The notes: generated by a model not told the origin, from the letters alone. A stretch of DNA of 64,000 nucleotides from Oscillospiraceae bacterium (GCA_017452505.1 JAFTMI010000026.1:29551-93550); one strand, 5' to 3'; positions 1 through 8,510 are shown, counted from the stretch's first letter. Numbers and translations are program-made.

Positions 1-1044
1 ACCCAGGAACTCTAAGTTCTCCAGGCTGAGAGCACGCACGCGGTCGCTCTTTCTGCCGATGCCACCACCGAACACGATGGCATCCACACCGCCCATTGCG
101 GCCGCATACGCACCGATATACTTCTTAATGCCGTATGCATATGCCTTGATGGCGTTCTGGCAGTCTTCGTTGCCGTTATCCGCGGCTTCCTGGATATCAC
201 GGAGGTCATTGGAAACGCCGCCGGACAGGCCGTACAGGCCGCTCTTGGTCTGCAGCATAGTTTTAACCTCGTCCAGGGTCATTCCGCATTCTTCTACCAA
301 ATGGAAGATGATATAGGGGTCCATATCACCGGCTCGGTTGTTTTGCAGCACGCCGCATTGCAGGCCCATACCCATTGTGGTGTCGATGCTCACACCATCC
401 TTCACAGCGCACAGGCTGCCGCTGCCGCCCAAATGGCAGCATACCAGTTTCAGATCCTCACGCCCCATCTCTTTAGCGGCAAAGGTGGAAAGATACTCTA
501 AAGATGCACCGTGGAAACCGTAGCGCCGAATAGCGTGCTCTTTGCTTAATTCCAGGGGGATGGGGTAGAGGTAGGCTTCCGGGGGCATATTGGCGTGGAA
601 AGCAGTCTCAAAAGAACCGATCATGGGTGTGTCCGGCATCAGATTCTTAAACTGCCGGATGGCAGCGATATAGGGCGGGTTGTGAGCAGGTGCCACGGAA
701 TTAAAATCCGCCATCGCCCGCAGAACATCCTCGGTCAGATACTGTACGCCGGTTACGCCCTTAGCGTGAACCACCTTAAATCCTACACAGGAAATGTCCA
801 GCAAAGATTCCAAACAACCGCAAAGAATCTGCTCCAGCATTGCGCAGATAGCTTCCCGATGGGTGGGGAACACCGCCTCCTGGTGAACGGCATCACCGGT
901 GAGATTATTCTTGTGATAGAAAAGGCTTTTGGCTGCGCCAACACGCTCCGCACCACCGGCGCAGAGAACTTTTTCGCCTGCGTCCATATCAAACAGCTGA
1001 TACTTAAGAGACGTGCTGCCGACATTGCAAATTAAGATTTTCAT
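1..1044 (-). CDS. Divergent acetate/propionate kinase family protein (partial, C-terminus off left edge)
   Basis: The first 348 residues of an acetokinase-fold (ASKHA) protein; the stop lies beyond the left edge. Acetate kinases interconvert acetyl phosphate + ADP and acetate + ATP. The phosphate-binding motif NVGSTSLKYQL (residues 7-17) and the family landmarks ETAFH (146-150), RRYGFHGAS (173-181) and NNRAGDMDP (235-243) place it in the family. Several active-site positions differ from the usual enzyme: GHRVVHGG reads GFKVVHAKG (Arg to Lys90), DTAFH reads ETAFH (Asp to Glu146), HGTSH reads HGASL (second His to Leu182), and GIGENS reads GIGRKS (331-332). His178 and Arg237 are kept. The ATG overlaps the stop of the MATE gene (ATGA), with AAAGGAG inside that gene's end. 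It may have weak or different substrate use; the family call is firm, the reaction is not. Confidence 0.8.
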   Translation of the reverse strand, partial: MKILICNVGSTSLKYQLFDMDAGEKVLCAGGAERVGAAKSLFYHKNNLTGDAVHQEAVFPTHREAICAMLEQILCGCLESLLDISCVGFKVVHAKGVTGVQYLTEDVLRAMADFNSVAPAHNPPYIAAIRQFKNLMPDTPMIGSFETAFHANMPPEAYLYPIPLELSKEHAIRRYGFHGASLEYLSTFAAKEMGREDLKLVCCHLGGSGSLCAVKDGVSIDTTMGMGLQCGVLQNNRAGDMDPYIIFHLVEECGMTLDEVKTMLQTKSGLYGLSGGVSNDLRDIQEAADNGNEDCQNAIKAYAYGIKKYIGAYAAAMGGVDAIVFGGGIGRKSDRVRALSLENLEFLG

Positions 1045-2414
1045 ATAGTACTCCTTTGGGGTAATGTATTTTGCATTTTCATTTTTTTAGATAGAGCAAC
1101 GTGAACCATTATACACAACACTAAGAATGTGATGATCCAGCTGATAGGATAGGAGATGTACAGGCTTTGGATAGTGTGGAACTTCTCAAAAATTGTATAA
1201 ACCCAAAGTATCCGCAATCCACAAGCGCCCATGAGAGTTATGAACATGGGCGTGAGGGAATAGCCAAGACCTCGCATAGCGGCTGTGCTGCAGTCCATAA
1301 GGCCCAGCAGGAAATAGGGCAGGCCCATATAAGTCAGGCGCAAAATGCCATAGCTGATAGCTTCTGCAGAATCGGTGATGAACAGAGAAAGAAAGGACTC
1401 ACCGAAAATAAAGAAAGTCAAGCTGATAGCCATGACTGTCGGGGTCACACAACCCAAACAGGTGTAGTAGATTCTTTTCACCCGCTTAAAATTGTGAGCT
1501 CCGGCATTTTGTCCCACATAGTTTGTGGTCGTAGTAGAGAAGCCGCTGGCGACAGCGTGGTTCATAGCTTCCAAACTGGCTGCAGCACCGTGACCGGAGA
1601 TCAGCGCTTCCGAGTTGAAGGAATTAATGGCAGATGTAATAATAATGTTGGATAATGCAAACAGAGAGTTTTGAATACCGGCCGGCATACCATTGCGGAT
1701 GATCGCAAGCAGCTGTTTTCCGTAAATCCGCATTTTCTTGGGAATGAACCGGCAGGAATCCGTTCTGCGCATCAGCGCAATCACAGCGAGGATGGCAGAC
1801 AGGGCCTGAGAGATAGCAGTAGCCAAAGCCACGCCACCCACATTCATATTTAATACAGTCACAAAGAAAACATTCAATACTACATTAACTACACCGGCAA
1901 TGGACAGGAAGTAGAGGGGGAGCTTTGTCTCACCGGCAGCCCGTAATATAGATGCGCTGAAATTGTACACCATATTAAAGATCATACCTGCAAAGTATAT
2001 CCGAACATACAAAGTGGAGAGGGGCAGAACAGTAGCGGGTGTTCCCATCCAGGTAAGAATCGTGGGCGCAAAGAAAATACCGACCACAGAAAGGATTCCA
2101 CCACAGATGGCGGCGGTGGGTAGTGCGGTGTGTACGGTACGATGCACCACTTCGTCCTTGTGTCCACCCAAGGCGCGTGCTACGCACACGCCAGTACCCA
2201 CGGAAAAGCCGATAAAGAAGTTTACGAATAAGGTCGTTAGTGTTGAGGTGGCGCTGATAGCGGCAATGGAAAGGCTGCCGCAGTACTGTCCCACCACAAT
2301 TTTGTCTGCCGTGTTATACAGAATCTGCAAAAGGTTTGTCAGAATGATCGGAAAGGCAAAACGGAGAATTCCGCCAAGCAGCGGACCTTCCAACATATCA
2401 ATTCTCTTTTTCAT
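1041..2414 (-). CDS. MATE family multidrug/cation efflux transporter
   Basis: A 457-residue polytopic membrane protein of the MATE family, which exports drugs or metabolites in exchange for Na+ or H+. It starts MKKRIDMLEGPLLGG, followed by alternating hydrophobic helices consistent with the usual 12, and has the typical length. The N-terminal stretch with LQILYNTADKIVVGQYCG is the characteristic MATE helix-1/2 region. Its ATG overlaps the trmO stop by four bases and its own TGA overlaps the next start by four, so translation of trmO, this gene and the kinase-like gene is probably coupled. The substrate cannot be told from sequence; the location in a zinc-uptake transcript is suggestive only. 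Confidence 0.9.
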   Translation of the reverse strand: MKKRIDMLEGPLLGGILRFAFPIILTNLLQILYNTADKIVVGQYCGSLSIAAISATSTLTTLFVNFFIGFSVGTGVCVARALGGHKDEVVHRTVHTALPTAAICGGILSVVGIFFAPTILTWMGTPATVLPLSTLYVRIYFAGMIFNMVYNFSASILRAAGETKLPLYFLSIAGVVNVVLNVFFVTVLNMNVGGVALATAISQALSAILAVIALMRRTDSCRFIPKKMRIYGKQLLAIIRNGMPAGIQNSLFALSNIIITSAINSFNSEALISGHGAAASLEAMNHAVASGFSTTTTNYVGQNAGAHNFKRVKRIYYTCLGCVTPTVMAISLTFFIFGESFLSLFITDSAEAISYGILRLTYMGLPYFLLGLMDCSTAAMRGLGYSLTPMFITLMGACGLRILWVYTIFEKFHTIQSLYISYPISWIITFLVLCIMVHVALSKKMKMQNTLPQRSTI

Positions 2415-3094
2415 AGCTTGATAACTTCCTTTACATATAGTGTTTTATCCTCTACAGTAAAACGAATGTCAAAACCGGCAAAGGAAAGGCCATAAAGCCT
2501 TTCAGAGTCAGCCTGATAAGAAGGCCGGGGGTCGTGGGAGAGGACCTCCACGGCGGCAGCCCGTTTATCCGCAGGCAGCCGTTCCAAAAGACCGGGCGGA
2601 AAATCCACTATAAGTAAGTAATCATCAGCATTTGTGGTGAAGCCACCCAGCGCCTCCGGGTGGGCATCACAGTAGGGAATGTAGGGCTTAATATCCAAAA
2701 TGGGCGTGCCGTCCATCAAGTCGGCACCGGCCACATGGATCACAGTGCCGTTATCCGGCGTTTGTTCCAGTCCGATAATCTTCACACAGGAAAGCCCGAT
2801 GGAATTGGGCCGGAATGGAGAACGGGTGGCAAACACACCCATCCGGGTATTGCCCCCTAACCGAGGCGGACGGACCGTAGGCGTCCACTCCTTTCGAACT
2901 GCCTGGGAAAATTGCCAAATGATCCACAGGTGGGAGAATTCCTCCAAGCCCCGCAGTGCATCGGCATTCCGGTACAGGGGCTCAAAGACGATGGTGGAGC
3001 GGAGATTCTCGGCTAGCCCGCTTTGACGGGGAATGCCGAATTTGGTGGGAAAGTCACTGCGCATTTTGGCAATGGGATGCATAGAAATCTTCAT
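2411..3094 (-). CDS. trmO: TsaA-like tRNA(Thr) m6t6A37 methyltransferase TrmO
   Basis: A 227-residue TrmO/TsaA/VirR family protein. TrmO uses S-adenosylmethionine to N6-methylate t6A37 of tRNA-Thr. The N-terminal MHPIAKMRSDFPTKFGIPRQ, the FEHLWII-like stretch (EEFSHLWIIWQF) and the strongly conserved RMGVFATRSPFRPNSIGLS are the diagnostic TsaA beta-barrel segments; the C-terminal LYGLSFAGFDIRFTVED extension matches longer bacterial forms. It starts one base after the znuB stop and overlaps the MATE start by four bases. Its presence in a metal-uptake operon looks like operon packing rather than shared function. Confidence 0.9.
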   Translation of the reverse strand: MKISMHPIAKMRSDFPTKFGIPRQSGLAENLRSTIVFEPLYRNADALRGLEEFSHLWIIWQFSQAVRKEWTPTVRPPRLGGNTRMGVFATRSPFRPNSIGLSCVKIIGLEQTPDNGTVIHVAGADLMDGTPILDIKPYIPYCDAHPEALGGFTTNADDYLLIVDFPPGLLERLPADKRAAAVEVLSHDPRPSYQADSERLYGLSFAGFDIRFTVEDKTLYVKEVIKL

Positions 3095-3095
3095 A

Positions 3096-3935
3096 TCAGC
3101 ACCGAACCTTTCTGAGGAAGAAAGAAATCACAAAGATTCCTGCAAGTACCAAAGAAATGGCTGCGCCGGCAGATGCGCCCACATAGTAGGAAATGATCAA
3201 TCCGCCCACACCGGCGACCAAGGCAAAAAGAACGGAAAACAGATGATATTGCCGCAGATTTTTCGCCACATTTCTGGCTGAAGCTGCAGGCAGGATCAGC
3301 AGGGAATTGAGGATCAGAAGACCTACCCAGGAGATCGCCAAAGTTACAACCACCGCAATGACCGCAGTAAACAGTCCTTGGGAAAGAGCAGGGGAGAAGC
3401 CCCGGGACGAGGCTAATTCCGGATGAATGGCAGACAGGGTCAGCCGGTTGGAAAATATGACCCAAAAGATACCTACAGCCACAAAAGCCAAGGCCAGCGC
3501 GCCGATCTCACCGGGCGTAACAGAAAGAATATCACCAATCAAGTATTTGTTGAATTTTGTGAAGCTGCTGCCATTTAAGGTGGCAATGAAAATGCCCAAG
3601 GCTACAGCGGTGCTGGAAAAAACACCGATCAGCGTGTCAGCGGTCTGATTGCTCTTGCTGCGCACATAGGAAAATAGGACAGCAAAGACCAGCGCAAAGA
3701 TCACAGCGATCCACACAGGCGCGCTGACACCGCAAATGCAGCCGATGGCGATTCCGGTAAAGGCGGAATGGCCCAAGGCATCAGAGAAGAAACTCATCCG
3801 TCCGGTGACGATCATGGTAGAGGTAAGACCGAAGAGAAAGGCCATTAAGATAGTTGCCAGCAGCGCATTGCACATAAAGTCCCAGCGGAGCATTTCAGTG
3901 GGCAAAAGCCTGCAAAGGGAGTACCATATTTCCAT
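3096..3935 (-). CDS. znuB: Zinc/manganese ABC transporter permease (ZnuB-like)
   Basis: A 279-residue permease of the ABC-3 family, forming the membrane channel of a high-affinity Zn/Mn importer. Hydrophobic helices run through the whole length, and the early MSFFSDALGHSAFTGIAIG segment is the conserved ABC-3 signature helix/loop. Length fits the family. It is co-encoded with the ATPase (one-base overlap, TAATG) and the lipoprotein, so the three make a complete importer. Zinc is favoured because the partner lipoprotein carries a His-rich loop. Confidence 0.92.
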   Translation of the reverse strand: MEIWYSLCRLLPTEMLRWDFMCNALLATILMAFLFGLTSTMIVTGRMSFFSDALGHSAFTGIAIGCICGVSAPVWIAVIFALVFAVLFSYVRSKSNQTADTLIGVFSSTAVALGIFIATLNGSSFTKFNKYLIGDILSVTPGEIGALALAFVAVGIFWVIFSNRLTLSAIHPELASSRGFSPALSQGLFTAVIAVVVTLAISWVGLLILNSLLILPAASARNVAKNLRQYHLFSVLFALVAGVGGLIISYYVGASAGAAISLVLAGIFVISFFLRKVRC

Positions 3936-4687
3936 TATAGGTTACCTCCTTTGCGGTGGAATACCCGCCGGAAATCCTCGGAATCCAGTACTTCTCCGGG
4001 CGTTCCCTGACAGATGAGCTTCTTGTTCAGCAGAATAACCTGATCAGCATATCGACTAAGCATAGAAAAGTCGTGGGTGATCATCAGAATGGACAGATCG
4101 TATGTCTTGCGGATCTCGTCCAGCATATCCATGAGAGTTTCCATACCCTCTACATCCACACCGGACAGCGGTTCGTCGAGGATCAAAATATTAGGCAGCG
4201 GCTCCAAAGCCAGCGCCAGTAAAACCCGTTGCAATTCGCCGCCGGAGAGGGTGCCTACCCGCTTGTCAATAAGATTTTCACTGTGTACCCGTTCCAGGCA
4301 GACAGAAATCTTCTCCAGCAAGGTCTTGGATTGTCCTAAAAAGGCAGGCCGCTTGCTCATACAGCAGGCAAACAGGTCGGCTACCGTCACCGAATCTCCC
4401 GGATCAAAGGCCGGACTTTGGGGCACATAACCGATCTTGGGCTTTCTGTTGCGGCTGCCGGGTACGGAAAAGGAGATAATTCCCTCGTATGCCTGTTGCC
4501 CCAAAATGGTTTTCAGCAGAGTGCTTTTACCGGCGCCGTTGGGGCCAATGAGGGCGATCATCTCACCACAGTGGACGTGAAGATTGATGTTTTCCAATAT
4601 GGTGTCAGCACCGATCTTCACAGTCAGATCCTGCACCCGCAGACAGCAGGAATGGCCGCAGGCACCGCCGTGTGTTCCTATGTTCAT
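3935..4687 (-). CDS. znuC: Zinc/manganese ABC transporter ATP-binding protein (ZnuC-like)
   Basis: A 250-residue ABC ATPase that powers the ZnuB permease from the cytoplasmic face. The Walker A GPNGAGKST, Q-loop YVPQSPAFDPGD, signature LSGGELQRVLLALAL, Walker B ILILDEPLSGVD and switch His MITHDFSML are all present in order. The N-terminus carries CGHSCCLRVQD, a small Cys/His-rich start not needed for ABC function and possibly metal-binding. The start codon overlaps the znuA stop by four bases (ATGA), and the gene ends on the ATG of znuB. Confidence 0.93.
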   Translation of the reverse strand: MNIGTHGGACGHSCCLRVQDLTVKIGADTILENINLHVHCGEMIALIGPNGAGKSTLLKTILGQQAYEGIISFSVPGSRNRKPKIGYVPQSPAFDPGDSVTVADLFACCMSKRPAFLGQSKTLLEKISVCLERVHSENLIDKRVGTLSGGELQRVLLALALEPLPNILILDEPLSGVDVEGMETLMDMLDEIRKTYDLSILMITHDFSMLSRYADQVILLNKKLICQGTPGEVLDSEDFRRVFHRKGGNL

Positions 4688-5538
4688 CCCAACGCCTCCT
4701 TTACAGTGCGGATGTTGTGGTACATCGCATCAAAATAACTGTCACCGGCCATCGCCATATCCAGTTCGTAAACCGTACTCCCGGTTTCCGCGGAAATTAC
4801 CTTTGCGGCGGCAGTGCTGCCGTTACACTCAGTAAAAATGGCAGGTAGGTCGTTGACCTTGACCAAATCGATGATCTCGATCAATTCCTTGGCAGAAGCC
4901 TCGCTGCCGGATTCTTCCTCCACTGCCTTCAGAATATGCAGATCAAAGCTCTCGGCAAAATAAGAGAATCCGTCGTGGAATGTGATCAGATTCCGGTTTT
5001 TAAGATTTGAAAGTTCCGTTTCTCCGTATGCCTGCAAGGCATCCAATTTGTCAATCAAAGCGCTTAAATTGCTTTCGAATCTATCTTTGTGAGCAGGGTA
5101 TAGCTTGGATAATTCCTCGCAAATAGTCCGGCACATCTGCTTGGCCTTTTCCGGGGAGAGCCAAATGTGGGGATCACCTTCGTGGTCATGTCCTTCGTGG
5201 TGATGAGCGCAGATCAATTCCACATCTTCAGATGCATCAATCACCTGGTCAGCTGCTTTTAGAACATCGCCTAAGAAGTCTTCCAATCCGCCACCGTTTA
5301 GGATCACTACATCCGCAGCCTCCACAGCCTGCATTTGGGTTACCTGCAGGGTGTAATCATGCAGGCAGGATACTTCCTCTGTGATGAGCCGGGAAACAGA
5401 GATGCCTGTTCCTTGGCAAAGAGTACTTGTGAATTCATAAACAGGCAGTGTGCTTGCCACGATCTGTGGATCATTATTCCTGCCGCAGCCGCACAAAAGC
5501 AGGGAAAGCACTATGAGAAATAAGCAGAGTTTTTTCAT
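4684..5538 (-). CDS. znuA: Zinc ABC transporter substrate-binding lipoprotein (ZnuA-like)
   Basis: A 284-residue cluster-A-I metal-binding protein. The start was set at MKKLCLFLIVLSLLLCGCGR, a clear lipoprotein signal peptide with lipobox LLCGC; a longer in-frame reading would run back into the upstream gene and lacks a signal. A charged His-rich loop CAHHHEGHDHEGDPHIWLSP lies mid-protein, as in zinc-specific ZnuA proteins, followed by the conserved THDGFSYFA-type segment (TFHDGFSYFAESF) and FTECN near the C-terminus. It binds the metal outside the membrane and delivers it to ZnuBC. It heads the six-gene coupled run down to the kinase-like gene. Confidence 0.92.
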   Translation of the reverse strand: MKKLCLFLIVLSLLLCGCGRNNDPQIVASTLPVYEFTSTLCQGTGISVSRLITEEVSCLHDYTLQVTQMQAVEAADVVILNGGGLEDFLGDVLKAADQVIDASEDVELICAHHHEGHDHEGDPHIWLSPEKAKQMCRTICEELSKLYPAHKDRFESNLSALIDKLDALQAYGETELSNLKNRNLITFHDGFSYFAESFDLHILKAVEEESGSEASAKELIEIIDLVKVNDLPAIFTECNGSTAAAKVISAETGSTVYELDMAMAGDSYFDAMYHNIRTVKEALG

Positions 5539-5564
5539 AATCAATAACCAGCTTGTGTAATTTA

Positions 5565-5598
5565 TATTTCTAATGTATATCATACCATACAATGTCAA
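5565..5598 (-). promoter_or_regulatory. Probable znuA promoter with inverted repeat
   Basis: On the minus strand a TTGACA -35 (5593-5598) follows immediately on the T-run of the preceding terminator. The -10 is poorly defined in the AT-rich stretch 5565-5576. Downstream of the -35 is an inverted repeat TGTAT-N8-ATACA (5574-5578 and 5587-5591) placed where a repressor would occlude the promoter. It does not match a Zur consensus that I recognise. Confidence 0.4.
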
Positions 5599-5627
5599 GA
5601 AAAAGAGACTGCAAATAGCAGTCTCTT
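5599..5627 (-). terminator. Intrinsic terminator between small unknown gene and znuA
   Basis: A perfect 10-base stem (5603-5612 with 5618-5627, loop of five) followed on the minus strand by TTTTTC. It ends the 77-residue gene's transcript and separates it from znuA; the T-run abuts the znuA -35. Confidence 0.85.
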
Positions 5628-5647
5628 GACAAAAAAGGATATATTTT

Positions 5648-5881
5648 TTAAGGACGGTCTGCCAACCAGGCATCCACCTTGGTTTTTGCGATCCGCAGAA
5701 TATCCTCGCCGGGGTAGGGAGAAGCAATGCCGCCGCAGACATACACAAAATAAAGACCGTCCGGGGTCTGGTACAATTGCTCCTCATAGCCGGTGGGGTC
5801 ACCCCAAAATCCGTAGGTAAACCGCTTGAGCATAGTGGCAGTTTCGGTGTTGTATTCCTTTTTGCCGATGACCTTTTTCAT
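5648..5881 (-). CDS. Small conserved-type protein of unknown function
   Basis: 77 residues, starting MKKVIGKKEYNTETATMLKR, with an excellent ribosome site (AAAGGAG) and its own promoter and terminator, so it is very probably expressed. It is soluble, rich in aromatic residues (FTYGFWGDPTGYEEQLYQT), with no signal peptide or cysteine cluster. The pattern of a Lys-rich N-terminus with YNTETA resembles short unannotated proteins seen in Clostridia, but I cannot assign a family or function. Confidence 0.7.
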   Translation of the reverse strand: MKKVIGKKEYNTETATMLKRFTYGFWGDPTGYEEQLYQTPDGLYFVYVCGGIASPYPGEDILRIAKTKVDAWLADRP

Positions 5882-5913
5882 TGGAAAATCTCCTTTCGTA
5901 GGTTTTTATCTCT

Positions 5914-5941
5914 ATTATAAGCAATATTTTTGCAAAGTAAA
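5914..5941 (-). promoter_or_regulatory. Promoter of the 77-residue gene
   Basis: Minus-strand TTTACT (5936-5941), 16-base spacer, TATAAT (5914-5919), about 30 bases upstream of the start codon. Confidence 0.6.
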
Positions 5942-6006
5942 GGGAGTTTGGTCGGATAAGTAGCTTTTGTCAGAAAAATGTGTTATGATTGTATCGAGGT
6001 GAGATT

Positions 6007-6648
6007 ATGCGGGATTTTCCTATATTTACAACTCAAAATGGCGCAGCCAGTTTGGTTTTACGGGAGATTCCCTACCGGGGCGAGGCCTACATTACTTTGC
6101 AGGATACCCAAAACCCAGAGCTGCTGCTTGGTGAATGTATAGACTTTTGCAAAATGGCCGGCGCGGAGAAGATATATGCCACCGGCCATTGTTGGTTGGA
6201 AAGATACCCGGTCTATACCTCGGTGGTAAAAATGCAGCGCCCCCGTGAGGGTTTGGAAGAAAGTAACGCAGCCTTGTTCCCGGTCACGGAAAAGACAGTT
6301 GAGCAGTGGCGCAGCCTGTATAATAAAAGAATGCAGAATGTCCCCAATGCTTCAACAATGACCCGTGATGAAAGCAAGCAGTTGCTTGCCAAGGGTGGCG
6401 GCTATTTTGTTCATAAAGATGGAGAACTGCTGGGCATTGGTATTGCCCGGGAGGACAAAATAGAAGCCATCGCTTCGACAAAGCCGGGAGCAGGGAAGAC
6501 GGTGCTTTTGAGCCTGTGCAGTGTCCTGTTTTCAGAAAATGTGGTTCTGGAGGTTGCCTCCAATAATGAACCAGCTATCCGCCTGTATGAAAGCATGGGT
6601 TTTCTGAAAACCGAATTGCTCCGTACATGGTACGATGTTTCAAAATAA
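6007..6648 (+). CDS. GNAT family N-acetyltransferase
   Basis: 213 residues with a C-terminal GNAT fold: GGGYFVHKDGELLGIGIAR, then LEVASNNEPAIRLYESMGF, the classical motif A/B ending where acetyl-CoA-dependent enzymes bind the cofactor. The N-terminal half (MRDFPIFTTQNG...) is less conserved. The ATG at 6007 was chosen because GAGGTGAG precedes it; an in-frame TTG at 5989 has no ribosome site. A possible extended -10 (TGTTATGAT, 5981-5989) would give a very short leader. The acetyl acceptor is unknown. Confidence 0.8.
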   Translation: MRDFPIFTTQNGAASLVLREIPYRGEAYITLQDTQNPELLLGECIDFCKMAGAEKIYATGHCWLERYPVYTSVVKMQRPREGLEESNAALFPVTEKTVEQWRSLYNKRMQNVPNASTMTRDESKQLLAKGGGYFVHKDGELLGIGIAREDKIEAIASTKPGAGKTVLLSLCSVLFSENVVLEVASNNEPAIRLYESMGFLKTELLRTWYDVSK

Positions 6649-6672
6649 TTTATAGGTGACAAGAAAAAATAC

Positions 6673-6701
6673 TTGACAAAGTCTGATCTTTGTTGTATCA
6701 T
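6673..6701 (+). promoter_or_regulatory. Promoter of the ylxM-ffh operon
   Basis: TTGACA (6673-6678), 17-base spacer, TATCAT (6696-6701), about 40 bases before the ylxM start. Confidence 0.8.
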
Positions 6702-6742
6702 AACCCAGGTGTAAAGGAAAACTGATTGACAGGAGGCCACCC

Positions 6743-7087
6743 ATGGACGCAGTTGAGATGCTTTTGCTGTTTGATTATTACGGCGATATGCTCACAGAGC
6801 GCCAGCGGATGTGCTTAGACCTGCGATACAATCAAGACCTTTCTCTGGCAGAGATTGCTGAGGAATTGGGCGTCAGCCGCCAGGGCGTTCACGATAATAT
6901 CACCCGCGCAGAAGCCCATCTTGCCAAGATGGAGGAAAGAACCGGGTGTGTCCGCCGCAATTTGCAGAGCCGCCAGGCAATGCAGGCGATCTTGTCGGCA
7001 GCCAAGGAATTGGCGCAATACCCCGACCCCGTTGTCCGGGATGCGATTGCAAAAATCACCCAAGCGGCAAGTTCCATTGAGGAGTAA
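6743..7087 (+). CDS. ylxM: YlxM/p13-like sigma-70 region 4-type helix-turn-helix protein
   Basis: 114 residues, UPF0122 family. The helix-turn-helix LTERQRMCLDLRYNQDLSLAEIAEELGVSRQGVHDNI-type region covers residues 18-53 (key residues SLAEIAEELGVSRQGV). YlxM is the usual partner gene of ffh in Firmicutes and in some species stimulates SRP GTPase activity. It has an AGGAGG ribosome site and its stop is three bases before the ffh ATG, so the two are co-translated. The gene ftsY, often upstream in Bacillus, is absent here. Confidence 0.92.
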   Translation: MDAVEMLLLFDYYGDMLTERQRMCLDLRYNQDLSLAEIAEELGVSRQGVHDNITRAEAHLAKMEERTGCVRRNLQSRQAMQAILSAAKELAQYPDPVVRDAIAKITQAASSIEE

Positions 7088-7090
7088 ACT

Positions 7091-8440
7091 ATGGCATTTG
7101 AAGGATTGACCGAAAAAATCTCTGCGGCCTTCAAAAAGCTCAGAGGCAAGGGCCGTCTGAAAGAATCCGATGTAAAAGAGGCAATGCGTGAGATCCGCAT
7201 GGCTCTTTTGGAAGCGGATGTAAGCTATAAGGTCGTTAAGGATTTTGTAAAGTCCGTTACCGAGCGGTGCGTGGGCAGCGATGTGTTGGAAGCCCTCAGT
7301 CCTGCTCAGATGATCGTAAAGATCGTCAATGAAGAGCTGACCAATCTGATGGGCAGCGAAACAAAGCATATTACCATCAACCCGGCAGGACCCACAGTGG
7401 TTATGCTGGTTGGTTTACAGGGCGCAGGTAAGACAACCAACGGCTCCAAGCTTGCCGGTCTTATGAAACGGCAGAATAAGAACCCCCTGCTGGTCGCCTG
7501 TGATATTTACCGGCCTGCCGCGATTCAGCAGCTGAAGGTCTGTGGTGAAAAGCTGGGTATCCCTGTGTTTGAAAAGGGTCAGACCGACCCTGTGCAGATC
7601 GCTAAGGATGCAGTTCTTTATGCCCGTCAGCACGGCCACGATATGGTGTTCCTGGATACCGCAGGCCGTCTGCATGTGGACGAGACCCTGATGGAGGAAC
7701 TGAAGAACATCAAAGCCGCTGTCAAGCCCGACGAGATTATGTTGGTGCTGGACGCAATGACCGGCCAGGATGCGGTGAATGCTGCCCAGAGCTTTAACGA
7801 ATGGTTGGATATCGACTCCGTGATGCTCTCCAAGCTGGATGGCGATGCCAGAGGCGGCGCGGCACTGTCCGTGCGGGCCATCACCGGCAAGCCCATCAAG
7901 TTCGCCGGTATGGGCGAAAAGCTCGAAGACATTGAGCCCTTCCATCCGGACCGTATGGCTTCCCGGATCTTGGGTATGGGCGATGTGCTGTCCCTCATTG
8001 AAAAAGCTGAGCAGGCGTTTGATGAAAAGAAGGCCGCTGAGTTAGAGGAGAGACTGAAAACCAATAAGTTCACACTTCAGGACTTCTATGACCAAATGGT
8101 CCAGCTGAAGTCTATGGGTTCTATGCAGGATCTTTTGGCCCATATGCCCGGCGGTGCCGGTCTGAAGAATGTACAGCTGGACGAAAAGGCCATGGGTCGC
8201 ACCGAAGCGATCATCCTGTCCATGACCCCTAAGGAGCGGGAAAACCCCGGCATTATCGGTGCCAGCCGTAAAAAGCGCATTGCAAACGGCGCCGGTGTTA
8301 AAGTGGAGGATGTGAACAGACTGCTGAAATCCTTCGACCAGATGCGGGCGATGATCAAGCAATTCTCCGGCCCGGGAATGGGCAAGAAAATGAAGCGTAT
8401 GGGTAAATTCGGCGGTTTCGGTGGATTCCCCGGTTTCTAA
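7091..8440 (+). CDS. ffh: Signal recognition particle protein Ffh
   Basis: 449 residues, full length. Ffh binds SRP RNA and signal peptides on nascent chains and targets ribosomes to FtsY at the membrane. N domain (about 1-90), GTPase G domain with GLQGAGKTT, DTAGRLHVDE, SKLDGDARGGAALS and the GMGEKLEDIEPF closing motif, then the Met-rich M domain ending GMGKKMKRMGKFGGFGGFPGF. Its RNA partner is encoded in this window at about 25.4-25.75 kb. Confidence 0.97.
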   Translation: MAFEGLTEKISAAFKKLRGKGRLKESDVKEAMREIRMALLEADVSYKVVKDFVKSVTERCVGSDVLEALSPAQMIVKIVNEELTNLMGSETKHITINPAGPTVVMLVGLQGAGKTTNGSKLAGLMKRQNKNPLLVACDIYRPAAIQQLKVCGEKLGIPVFEKGQTDPVQIAKDAVLYARQHGHDMVFLDTAGRLHVDETLMEELKNIKAAVKPDEIMLVLDAMTGQDAVNAAQSFNEWLDIDSVMLSKLDGDARGGAALSVRAITGKPIKFAGMGEKLEDIEPFHPDRMASRILGMGDVLSLIEKAEQAFDEKKAAELEERLKTNKFTLQDFYDQMVQLKSMGSMQDLLAHMPGGAGLKNVQLDEKAMGRTEAIILSMTPKERENPGIIGASRKKRIANGAGVKVEDVNRLLKSFDQMRAMIKQFSGPGMGKKMKRMGKFGGFGGFPGF

Positions 8441-8510
8441 AGTGGTTCGCTCTAAGCAAAAAACGCTTTGCGATATAGATTATTCAGAAAAATTATGGAG
8501 GTGAAAACCA

